Positions 1 to 5,552 of a stretch of 6,662 nucleotides of DNA are shown here, one piece after another (positions within the stretch are counted from its first letter, which is position 1; every line of letters starts with the position of its first letter). The translations under genes were made by a program, and so were the position numbers. The notes under the pieces are model-generated. The model ran no database searches and was not told the DNA's origin. It was given only the letters and a program-made list of their open reading frames with translations. Where the stretch lies: assembly GCA_946612185.1 (NCBI GenBank), contig CAMOEP010000132.1:1-6662 (forward strand). Direction: 5' to 3'. This DNA is from an uncultured Ruminococcus sp. (lineage in GTDB: Bacteria; Bacillota; Clostridia; Oscillospirales; Ruminococcaceae).

Positions 1-4
1 ATAT

Positions 5-90
5 GGGAGAGTTCCCGAGTGGCCAAAGGGGGCAGACTGTAAATCTGTTGCTTTTTAGCTTCGGTGGTCCGAATCCACCCTCTCCCACCA
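5..90 (+). tRNA. tRNA-Tyr, anticodon GTA
   Basis: This gene encodes the tyrosine tRNA. The acceptor stem pairs GGGAGAG (5-11) with CTCTCCC (80-86), followed by discriminator A87 and an encoded CCA (88-90). The anticodon stem 32-36/44-48 (closing pair G-U) carries the loop CTGTAAA, placing anticodon GTA at 39-41. A long variable region (about 48-62) can form GCT/AGC, as expected for class II bacterial tRNA-Tyr. The T arm is GGTGG/CCACC (63-67/75-79) with a 7-nt loop TCCGAAT. Nothing is missing. Only four bases precede it, so its promoter or any upstream tRNA lies outside the window. Confidence 0.97.
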
Positions 91-93
91 GCA

Positions 94-120
94 AGCCCCG
101 ATACTGTCGGGGCTGATTTT
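94..120 (+). terminator. Hairpin after tRNA-Tyr, weak terminator or attenuator
   Basis: AGCCCCGA (94-101) pairs perfectly with TCGGGGCT (107-114) around a 5-nt loop, followed by GATTTTATG. The 8-bp GC-rich stem directly behind the tRNA suggests Rho-independent termination. The U-tract is short and broken, so partial readthrough into the next gene is plausible. The only space between this hairpin and the next start codon is about 20 nt, mostly ribosome binding site. Confidence 0.7.
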
Positions 121-127
121 ATGATAT

Positions 128-132
128 GGAGG
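128..132 (+). promoter_or_regulatory. Ribosome binding site deciding the start at 141
   Basis: GGAGG lies 8 nt upstream of the ATG at 141. An in-frame ATG at 126 overlaps this site and has no ribosome binding site of its own, so the start is placed at 141 rather than 126. Confidence 0.85.
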
Positions 133-140
133 TTGAAATT

Positions 141-506
141 ATGTTTTGGACAAAGCTGACTAAAAACATCTGCATGGTTGTTCTGATAGCAGGGGCAATT
201 GCTATCGTTATCTCAGCTATCTCAAGCATGAAGTACAGCTTTATCTCTGGCCTGACTTCTCTGGTTCGTAACTCCTTCGATGCATTCCTTACTGCTGCCG
301 GCGTTATGATACTCTGCGAGATCTCTGAAAATATCCATGAGATGAGAAAGAAGATCACTGGTACTTCCGCTGATGATTCTAATCCCTTCGGCGCACCTGC
401 TGCTACTGCTGCACCTGCTGCACCCGCTGCTGATGAGTGGACTTGCGAGTGCGGAGCTACAAATAAGGGTGAGTTCTGCGCTAAGTGCGGAAAGCCTAAG
501 AAGTAA
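141..506 (+). CDS. Small membrane protein with C-terminal zinc ribbon, function unknown
   Basis: The 121-residue protein has three visible parts. A hydrophobic segment at about residues 10-29 is a convincing transmembrane helix. A second, weaker hydrophobic/amphipathic segment at about 46-61 ends in a charged stretch (ENIHEMRKK). An Ala/Pro linker (about 84-97) then leads to a zinc ribbon with Cys102-x-Cys104 and Cys113-x2-Cys116, the four-cysteine pattern of short zinc-ribbon tails, ending in a basic GKPKK. Such tails are common on Clostridia membrane proteins, but their partner is usually unknown; no enzyme motif is visible. The linker DNA (about 391-432) is made of repeated GCT/GCA/CCT-type codons and may vary in length. 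The gene sits alone between the tRNA-Tyr hairpin and a strong terminator, with no room for a conventional promoter after that hairpin, so cotranscription with the tRNA is inferred. Confidence 0.85.
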   Translation: MFWTKLTKNICMVVLIAGAIAIVISAISSMKYSFISGLTSLVRNSFDAFLTAAGVMILCEISENIHEMRKKITGTSADDSNPFGAPAATAAPAAPAADEWTCECGATNKGEFCAKCGKPKK

Positions 507-527
507 GTTCATTTTACTTACACTAAC

Positions 528-562
528 AAAAAAGCACCTTGTCTGCGGACAAGGGCTTTTTT
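528..562 (+). terminator. Strong Rho-independent terminator
   Basis: A-tract plus GC (528-535) pairs with GC plus T-tract (555-562), and CCTTGTC (537-543) pairs with GACAAGG (548-554) around a TGCG loop, with A536 as a single bulge. Six T residues close it. It begins 22 nt after the stop codon of the zinc-ribbon gene. The matching A-tract on the left could let it act in both directions. Confidence 0.92.
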
Positions 563-583
563 ATGCCTGAAAAAAAAGAGCAT

Positions 584-615
584 TTGCACGGAATTTCTGT
601 AGTAATGTGTATAAT
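584..615 (+). promoter_or_regulatory. Candidate promoter for the membrane protein-typA unit
   Basis: A perfect -10 hexamer TATAAT sits at 610-615, giving an expected transcription start near 622 and a short leader before the ribosome binding site at 636. The best -35 match is TTGCAC at 584-589, but the 20-nt spacer is longer than the usual 16-18, so the -35 assignment is doubtful. A 10-bp perfect palindrome, ATCTATAGAT (614-623), overlaps the end of the -10 box and the predicted start. It comes right after a strong terminator, where a new promoter is expected. Confidence 0.5.
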
Positions 616-635
616 CTATAGATATTGTGTGCATT

Positions 636-640
636 GGAGG
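636..640 (+). promoter_or_regulatory. Ribosome binding site deciding the start at 645
   Basis: GGAGG, 4 nt before ATG 645, fixes the start. A GTG at 627 is in frame but lies upstream of this site and at the predicted transcription start, so it is not used. Confidence 0.75.
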
Positions 641-644
641 ACTT

Positions 645-1289
645 ATGATCTGTAGGACGCAGTTCGCTGACGATATAAAGACAGCTTACCAAAAAACACA
701 TGGCGGCAATGCGGTCAAATGGCTATTGATTATAGTAATTACTACCCTTTTCACTATTTTCAGCTTCGGCTTCTATTGTATGAGCGAAAGTATGAGTATA
801 ATATATCCTATATTATTTTCTTCCGCACTTCTCGCATCATGTATATGTTATACAAGCTGTGTGGTAAATGCGGATAACCAGTTCAAAGCGTTTATCCTGA
901 CCCGTGACGAGGTAATTATGGTCAACTGCGCAAGAGCCTTCCTGGACTTCCGCTCTTTTGACAGCAATATAATAAATAATCCCTTTGAAAAGGAATACAT
1001 CAAGCGCATTAAAGCCAGAAAGTACCTGGTTCAGATGAATACTTCCGGGAAATATGAGGAGTATATCACCAGCCCCTATGTTATGCAGCATCACGGCTAT
1101 TTCGTCCAGAAAGTAGTGAATATCCGCCACGGCAGCAAGTACATTACTGTATACGCCAGACTCAGGGCAACTTCCTATCCGCCTGATGCGAAAATAATCT
1201 TTGACCCAGTCCGCAGGATAAAGATACCTGCCGACTTTACTAATATCGACCAGCTCAATGAACGGCTGGAAAGTCTTATGAACAACTGA
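645..1289 (+). CDS. Two-TM membrane protein of unknown function, upstream of typA
   Basis: The protein has 214 residues and I do not recognise its family. A basic N-terminal tail (1-25) precedes two hydrophobic segments, about 26-45 and 51-73, separated by a tight turn, so both ends probably face the cytoplasm. The remaining 140 residues are soluble, with alternating strand-like stretches and a final motif RRIKIPADF followed by a short amphipathic helix (about 195-212). This plan of a two-helix membrane hairpin plus a beta-rich cytoplasmic domain ending in 'IP' and a helix resembles small Firmicutes proteins with PH-like domains; that comparison is only an impression. There is no signal peptidase site and no catalytic motif. 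The stop is 16 nt from the typA start with no terminator or promoter between, so the two genes should share a transcript. Codon use is less biased than in typA, fitting lower expression or accessory status. Confidence 0.85.
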   Translation: MICRTQFADDIKTAYQKTHGGNAVKWLLIIVITTLFTIFSFGFYCMSESMSIIYPILFSSALLASCICYTSCVVNADNQFKAFILTRDEVIMVNCARAFLDFRSFDSNIINNPFEKEYIKRIKARKYLVQMNTSGKYEEYITSPYVMQHHGYFVQKVVNIRHGSKYITVYARLRATSYPPDAKIIFDPVRRIKIPADFTNIDQLNERLESLMNN

Positions 1290-1305
1290 TTTTGGAGGAA
1301 AAAGT

Positions 1306-3126
1306 ATGATCAGGAACGACCTTAGAAACATCGCTATCATCGCCCACGTTGACCACGGTAAGACTACCCTCGTTGACGAAATGCTCAAGCAGGGCGGTGT
1401 TTTCAGAGAGAACCAGAACGTGGCTGAGCGTGTCATGGACTCTAACGACATCGAGCGTGAGAGAGGTATCACTATCCTTGCGAAGAATACCTCTGTTATG
1501 TACAACGACATCAAGATAAACATTATCGACACCCCCGGACACGCTGATTTCGGCGGCGAGGTAGAGCGTGTACTGGAAATGGTTGACGGCGTACTCCTTC
1601 TTGTTGACGCTGCTGAAGGCCCTATGCCCCAGACCAGATTCGTTCTTTCAAAGGCTCTGGAAATGGGTCACAAGATCATCGTTGTTGTAAACAAGATCGA
1701 CCGTCCTGACGCAAGACTTGACGAGATCGGTGACGAGGTACTTGAGCTTCTCCTTGACCTGGACGCTAATGACGAACAGCTTGAGTCTCCTATCCTTTTC
1801 TGCTCCGGAAGAAGCGGTACTGCTTCCCTGAGCCAGTACGAAGCCGGTACTGACCTGAAGCCCTTGTTCGATACTATCGTTGACTATATCGAGCCTCCTA
1901 AGGGCGAGGAGGAAGAGCCGCTCCAGATGCTTATCTCCTCTATCGACTATAACGAGTACGTTGGCCGTATCGGTATCGGTAGAATCGTTCGTGGTAACAT
2001 CAAGGTAAATCAGCAGATAACTGTCTGCGATTATACCGGTTCTAAGAAGAACTACAACTCCAAGATCGTTTCACTTCTCCAGATACAGGGTCTTAACCGT
2101 GTGCCTGTTCAGGAGGCTACAGTGGGCGATATCGTATGGGTATCCGGTATCGAGGGTATTACTATCGGTGACACTATCTGCGCCGTAGACACTCCTGAGC
2201 CGCTGCCTTTCGTTAAGATAAGCGAACCTACTGTTGAAATGACATTCTCCGTAAACGACAGCCCCTTTGCAGGTAAGGAGGGTAAGTTCGTTACTTCCCG
2301 TCAGCTTCGTGAGAGACTGTTCCGTGAGCTTCTGAAGGACGTTTCCCTCCGTGTTGAGGAGACTGACAGCACCGACTCCTTCCGTGTTGCAGGACGTGGT
2401 GAGATGCATCTGTCTATCCTTATCGAGAATATGCGCCGTGAGGGTTATGAGCTGGCTGTATCAACTCCTCATGTACTTTTCAAGCAGGGCGAGGACGGCA
2501 GAAAGCTTGAACCTATCGAGCGCCTTGTTATCGACGTTCCTGAGGAGAGCGTGGGAAGCGTTATGGAGAAAATGGGAAGCCGTAAGGGTGAACTGGTCGC
2601 AATGCACCCACAGGGCAGCCGTATGCGTATCGAGTTCCTTATTCCTGCAAGAGGACTTTTCGGCTACAAGAGCGAGTTCCTGACCGATACAAAGGGCGAG
2701 GGCATCATGAGCCATGTATTCGACGGCTACGAGCCTTACAAGGGCGATATCGAGCGCAGAAAGACAGGTTCGCTTGTATCCTTTGAGACTGGTGAAGCTG
2801 TTACCTACGGTCTGTTCAACGCTCAGGAGAGAGGTCAGCTTTTCATTCCTGCCGGTACTCCTGTATATGAGGGTATGGTCGTTGGTGCATCACCTAAGAC
2901 CGATGACCTGGTAGTAAACGTGTGCAAGAGAAAGCACCTGACAAATACCCGTGCAAGCGGAAGCGACGATGCACTGAGACTTGTTCCCCACCGTATCCTC
3001 AGCCTTGAGGACTGCCTGGAGTTCCTTGCAGACGACGAACTGCTTGAAGTAACACCTCAGTCCCTGCGTATCAGAAAGCGCATCCTCAGCAACTCTCAGC
3101 GTGCTAAGACAAAGGCTAAGCAGTAA
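1306..3126 (+). CDS. typA: Ribosome-associated translational GTPase TypA/BipA
   Basis: TypA (BipA) is a cytoplasmic GTPase of the EF-G/LepA superfamily that binds the ribosome and, in studied bacteria, supports 50S assembly and growth in cold or stress. The 606 residues match the family's usual length. Nucleotide motifs are intact: G1 AHVDHGKT (13-20), G2 RGIT (53-56), G3 DTPGH (75-79) with catalytic His79, and G4 NKID (129-132). The G5 position reads CSGRSG (166-171), with Ser-Gly instead of Ser-Ala. A beta-barrel domain II follows (about 205-295), then EF-G III- and V-like domains including GRGEMHL (363-369), and the TypA-specific C-terminal domain with LTNTRASGSDD (545-555) and a basic end. 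The ATG at 1306 has GGAGG 7 nt upstream. It is the second gene of a unit with the preceding membrane protein; there is no promoter in the 16-nt gap. Strong bias toward CGT, GTT, CTT and ATC codons suggests high expression. Confidence 0.98.
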   Translation: MIRNDLRNIAIIAHVDHGKTTLVDEMLKQGGVFRENQNVAERVMDSNDIERERGITILAKNTSVMYNDIKINIIDTPGHADFGGEVERVLEMVDGVLLLVDAAEGPMPQTRFVLSKALEMGHKIIVVVNKIDRPDARLDEIGDEVLELLLDLDANDEQLESPILFCSGRSGTASLSQYEAGTDLKPLFDTIVDYIEPPKGEEEEPLQMLISSIDYNEYVGRIGIGRIVRGNIKVNQQITVCDYTGSKKNYNSKIVSLLQIQGLNRVPVQEATVGDIVWVSGIEGITIGDTICAVDTPEPLPFVKISEPTVEMTFSVNDSPFAGKEGKFVTSRQLRERLFRELLKDVSLRVEETDSTDSFRVAGRGEMHLSILIENMRREGYELAVSTPHVLFKQGEDGRKLEPIERLVIDVPEESVGSVMEKMGSRKGELVAMHPQGSRMRIEFLIPARGLFGYKSEFLTDTKGEGIMSHVFDGYEPYKGDIERRKTGSLVSFETGEAVTYGLFNAQERGQLFIPAGTPVYEGMVVGASPKTDDLVVNVCKRKHLTNTRASGSDDALRLVPHRILSLEDCLEFLADDELLEVTPQSLRIRKRILSNSQRAKTKAKQ

Positions 3127-3130
3127 TAAA

Positions 3131-3211
3131 GGCAACACCGCACAAAGACCGCCTGACGGCTTTGCGGCACATCTGCTTGCATCTGCACCACAATCTCTGT
3201 GCGGTGTTGCC
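3131..3211 (+). repeat. 81-bp palindromic MITE-like element after typA
   Basis: GGCAACACCGCACA (3131-3144) is perfectly repeated in inverse at 3198-3211, closing an 81-bp element. The inverted repeat is flanked on both sides by TAAA (3127-3130 and 3212-3215), which could be a 4-bp target duplication; the outermost A/T also pair, giving 15 bp. Inside are smaller palindromes (GCC/GGC at 3151-3160; CCGC/GCGG at 3149-3152 and 3164-3167) and a direct repeat CATCTGC (3170-3176, 3180-3186). There is no coding capacity. It starts 4 nt after the typA stop codon and is followed by AAAAAA on the + strand, so it is not a normal + strand terminator. A non-autonomous mobile element or dispersed intergenic palindrome is the best reading. 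Confidence 0.7.
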
Positions 3212-3220
3212 TAAAAAATT

Positions 3221-3263
3221 GCCGGTTCGGGGCTTGAATAGTCCCGGACTGGCGTATTATTTC
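3221..3263 (+). terminator. Likely terminator of the typA unit
   Basis: Bases 3221-3234 pair with 3240-3253 through 14 consecutive pairs (three of them G-U) around a TGAAT loop. GTATTATTTC follows, a U-rich but interrupted tract. With the preceding palindrome ending in an A-tract rather than a T-tract, this is the best candidate for ending typA transcription on the + strand. Confidence 0.6.
3234..3260 (+). promoter_or_regulatory. Weak candidate promoter of the lipoprotein operon
   Basis: TTGAAT (3234-3239) and TATTAT (3255-3260) resemble -35 and -10 boxes, but the 15-nt spacer is short and the elements lie within the hairpin called as the typA terminator. It is the best match in the gap, and a promoter is expected somewhere here because the operon follows a hairpin. 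Confidence 0.25.
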
Positions 3264-3298
3264 AGCAATCGTTCACATTTCAATCATTATTTCAGCAA
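3256..3298 (+). repeat. 13-bp direct repeat in the leader of the lipoprotein operon
   Basis: ATTATTTCAGCAA occurs at 3256-3268 and again at 3286-3298, exactly 30 bp apart start to start. The second copy ends 3 nt before the ribosome binding site of the first lipoprotein gene. A related shorter stretch, ATTTCAATC, sits between them (about 3277-3285). The arrangement would suit a paired regulator site on DNA or a repeated site in the leader RNA; no binding protein can be named. Confidence 0.75.
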
Positions 3299-3315
3299 AA
3301 CGTGAGGTTAAAATA

Positions 3316-4011
3316 ATGAACAGGATCACAATTTCCGCTATTACGGCACTCCTTGCCCTGACACTTGCCGGCTGCGCATCGGGAAATAACGCCTCCTCCG
3401 AAACTGCTCCCAACGAGACACCGGAGGTTCAGGAGACTGACAGCGCACAGCCTACTACCGAGCGCCCTACTGACCGTGAGCGCAATATCGAGGAAACTAC
3501 TGACTTCGAGTATGAGATACTCGACAAGGGCGCTGTTATAACACGCTATACCGGCAATGATACGGAAGTCATCGTGCCTTCATCTATCGAAAATGCACCG
3601 GTGGTGGAGATAGGATTTTATGCCTTTGAAGCAAAGTATGACCTGCGGGCTGTTACTCTGCCGGATACGCTGACTCTTATCGGAGAGGGCGCTTTCATGG
3701 ACTGCACTTCGCTGGAAAGTATAAATATCCCCGAAACAGTCACCGGCATAGATCGTGGAGCATTTGTTGACTGCGTGTCACTGACAGAGATGACCGTCCC
3801 TGCTGCCTGCGGATATATCCGTGAGGAGGCGTTCACCGCCTGCGAGGGACTGAGAGAACTGACTATCATGAATCCTGACATTATATACGAAAACTGGGGG
3901 CTGGAATGGCTTCCCGATGTGGCTATACACGCTCCGGAAGGCTCAGCCGCACAGAAATGGGCTGAAAGTCTCCCAAGATATACCGAAGACGAAACGGAGG
4001 TAATGTATTGA
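3316..4011 (+). CDS. Surface lipoprotein with BspA-type leucine-rich repeats (LRR_5)
   Basis: The 231-residue protein starts with a lipoprotein signal peptide (Asn-Arg, then a hydrophobic core to residue 18) ending in lipobox LAGC, with Cys20 as the predicted lipidated residue. A Thr/Glu/Pro-rich linker (about 21-62) spans the wall. The domain then shows regular 23-residue repeats whose first Ile falls at 99, 122, 145 and 168, each reading roughly I-G-x-x-A-F-x-x-C-x-x-L-x-x-(I/L)-x-(I/V/L)-P. A closing segment, HAPEGSAAQKWAE, is the usual C-cap of LRR_5 proteins. Such domains mediate binding to proteins or other surfaces; the ligand here is unknown. ATG 3316 has GTGAGG 8 nt upstream. It is the first gene of a three-lipoprotein operon and overlaps the next start by 4 nt. 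Only about four repeats are present, short compared with large BspA proteins. Confidence 0.92.
   Translation: MNRITISAITALLALTLAGCASGNNASSETAPNETPEVQETDSAQPTTERPTDRERNIEETTDFEYEILDKGAVITRYTGNDTEVIVPSSIENAPVVEIGFYAFEAKYDLRAVTLPDTLTLIGEGAFMDCTSLESINIPETVTGIDRGAFVDCVSLTEMTVPAACGYIREEAFTACEGLRELTIMNPDIIYENWGLEWLPDVAIHAPEGSAAQKWAESLPRYTEDETEVMY
3996..4000 (+). promoter_or_regulatory. Ribosome binding site supporting a TTG start
   Basis: GGAGG, inside the end of the upstream gene, lies 7 nt before TTG 4008. No ATG or GTG in this frame is equally well placed, and TTG gives a full lipoprotein signal peptide. Confidence 0.8.
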
Positions 4012-4727
4012 AGCTGAAACGTGTGCTTACTGCTGCGGTGGCAGCGCTTGCAATGACTGCCTTTATGACAAGCTGTCAGGACAAGAATAACGTGTCTGTA
4101 GATGAAAATTCTGCCGAGTCCTCACAGGTGATAATCCCTGTCAAGGAGGATGGCGTGACTGATATCATAGAGCCGGAGGAGGGCGCTAAGGAAGCTGAAC
4201 TTGGAAGCTACCGCAAGAGCGCTGCCGGCGTTAAGCTGTATTACGACGATACACAGATCCCTGCCGGAGTTATGCTCCTCCTTGAGCGTTACTTTACTGC
4301 CTACGCTAACCATGACTTCGAGGGCTATAAGGCGTGTCTGTTTGATAAGTACGCTGATAATATGGAAACTGCCCTCCAGAGAGACTATGAGTACGGTCTG
4401 GACACTTCCTTCGAGTCACAGTGTACTAACCTGGAGAATATGGCTGCCGAGGGTTCAGGAGTATGGCGTGACGGCGCAGCAGTACCCTTCAAGGTGTCCC
4501 GTGTAAAGGCGGAGTATACCGGAAACGATGACCCGGCTGAGTTCTTCGACTACCTGGATACTATGTTCGATGAGGGTTACTATGATTTCGTAAAGGAGAA
4601 CTCCGACAAGCTGTATGACCTTTACTTCTATGTCATGGGCGACGTTGACGGCACGGAGACACTTCTCATCGAGGACTTTGAAATAGTTGTTGCCGAGAAA
4701 GACGGCAGATATTATACATTTGGGTAA
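4008..4727 (+). CDS. Lipoprotein of unknown function, possible NTF2-like domain
   Basis: The 239-residue protein starts at TTG. MKLKR and an Ala-rich core lead to the lipobox MTSC, with Cys23 as the likely lipidated residue. An acidic, Ser-rich linker (about 24-66) follows. The folded part (about 67-239) has a helix ERYFTAYANHDFEGYKACL (93-111), two more helical stretches, and a strand-rich end finishing in EKDGRYYTF. The pattern of 'aromatic helix, then strands ending in DGrYY' is typical of NTF2/SnoaL-like lipoproteins of Clostridia. This is an inference from pattern only, and no catalytic residues can be assigned. The TTG overlaps the previous stop as TTGA, so the two are probably translationally coupled. 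The next gene follows after 12 nt and encodes a protein of the same size and build. Confidence 0.88.
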   Translation: MKLKRVLTAAVAALAMTAFMTSCQDKNNVSVDENSAESSQVIIPVKEDGVTDIIEPEEGAKEAELGSYRKSAAGVKLYYDDTQIPAGVMLLLERYFTAYANHDFEGYKACLFDKYADNMETALQRDYEYGLDTSFESQCTNLENMAAEGSGVWRDGAAVPFKVSRVKAEYTGNDDPAEFFDYLDTMFDEGYYDFVKENSDKLYDLYFYVMGDVDGTETLLIEDFEIVVAEKDGRYYTFG

Positions 4728-4739
4728 GGACGTGATGAT

Positions 4740-5465
4740 ATGAAGAATATCCTTCTGAAAGTGGCTGCATTGGCGGCTGCCGGAGTAATGATGCTTGCAA
4801 TGCCCTCCTGCGGAGATAAGCAGGACAGCAGCGATACTTCCGGTACTGAGCTTACTGGTGATAACGGCAAGGACTACGCCGACAGCGTTAAAAATGCCAG
4901 CGAGGACGAAATGCCCTACGGCGCTACTATTTTCCGCATGGAAAAGGAGTATGACCCGGAAGCACTGATAACTACCGAGTTCGACCGCCGTTTCTTTGAT
5001 GAAAAGGACGAGACTTATCCGGAAATACATAAAATAATTAACTATATGTACTCTCTGAATACCGTTGACCCTGAACTGATGGAGAAGTCATTCTATCCGC
5101 CGTACCTGAAAAAGATGTGCGAGAGTGCAGGCGTAAGTGATACTAAATCGTATATCCAGCAGTACCACGACAGCCTTGAAAGCCGTCTGGGAGAGGGATT
5201 TAATATTGACTATATGGAGATCGTCGCCTGCTCTGACGCAAGTGATCCGGATACTGCTGAGTACTTCGCTAAGATCGACGAGGCACTTGATTCGCTGGGC
5301 GAGGGCAAGATATCCGACAAGGTAACTTCACGCCGTTTGGCTACGATAGGCGGATATTCCACATTCAACCTGAACGGCGAGGGCACATACGTCCTCATGA
5401 ATCGCCTGGACAACGAAATAAACTTCGCCATCTACGAGATCGACGGCGAGTACTGGCTGGTCTGA
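4740..5465 (+). CDS. Lipoprotein of unknown function, similar in build to its neighbour
   Basis: The 241-residue protein has a signal peptide MKNILLKVAALAAAGVMM and lipobox MPSC, with Cys24 as the predicted anchor. An acidic Ser/Thr/Gly linker (about 25-60) precedes a domain with a helix HKIINYMYSLNTVDPELME (97-115), a YLKKMCESAG stretch, a Tyr/Gln-rich helix, a strand DYMEIVACSD, and a last strand pair ending EIDGEYWLV. The order of elements and the terminal 'DG-x-Y-aromatic' strand match the preceding lipoprotein, so the two may be diverged paralogs or two NTF2-like proteins. The ribosome binding site AAGGA (4726-4730) overlaps the previous TAA stop, 9 nt before ATG 4740. It is the last gene of the operon; no U-tract terminator follows, only the imperfect hairpin at 5501-5552. 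Confidence 0.88.
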   Translation: MKNILLKVAALAAAGVMMLAMPSCGDKQDSSDTSGTELTGDNGKDYADSVKNASEDEMPYGATIFRMEKEYDPEALITTEFDRRFFDEKDETYPEIHKIINYMYSLNTVDPELMEKSFYPPYLKKMCESAGVSDTKSYIQQYHDSLESRLGEGFNIDYMEIVACSDASDPDTAEYFAKIDEALDSLGEGKISDKVTSRRLATIGGYSTFNLNGEGTYVLMNRLDNEINFAIYEIDGEYWLV

Positions 5466-5500
5466 CGCTATTGCCCCCAGGGAACTATAGCCGCACGGCA

Positions 5501-5552
5501 GCTTTTACTGGGAGGAAACCTTTCTGAGGAAAGGGTTCCTCCCAATAGAAGC
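5501..5552. repeat. Long imperfect hairpin between convergent genes
   Basis: The arms 5501-5524 and 5529-5552 pair over 24 positions with only two mismatches (C5508/A5545, A5518/G5535) and one G-U, around a TGAG loop. CCGC (5491-5494) and GCGG (5554-5557) could extend it. The hairpin fills the gap between the lipoprotein operon and the opposing glycosyltransferase gene. Neither side has a T-tract directly beyond the stem, so it is not a classic Rho-independent terminator, though it could halt or protect both transcripts as an RNA hairpin. It could equally be a dispersed palindromic repeat. The rest of the 5466-5577 gap shows nothing further. Confidence 0.75.

Noticed and set aside
126..140. 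Upstream ATG adding five residues to the zinc-ribbon protein
   Set aside because: The ATG overlaps the GGAGG that serves the ATG at 141 and has no ribosome binding site of its own.
503..521. GTAAG/CTTAC inverted repeat over the stop of the zinc-ribbon gene
   Set aside because: Only 5 bp, AT-rich, and directly ahead of a much stronger terminator, so likely chance.
837..1532. 231-codon open frame on the - strand
   Set aside because: It lies antisense across the end of the membrane protein gene and the strongly conserved start of typA, lacks a good ribosome binding site, and its translation looks like a shadow of the real frames.
3130..3212. Palindrome after typA as a Rho-independent terminator
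   Set aside because: The right arm is followed by AAAAAA, not T, on the + strand, and the loop is over 50 nt. The hairpin at 3221-3253 is a better terminator.
3099..3215. Possible riboswitch or small RNA in the gap after typA
   Set aside because: The structure is explained by a simple inverted repeat with flanking TAAA; no known riboswitch core motif was recognised.
4455..5030. 191-codon open frame on the - strand across the two lipoprotein genes
   Set aside because: It is antisense to two genes with clear lipoprotein signals and good ribosome binding sites; its composition shows no domain or signal of its own.
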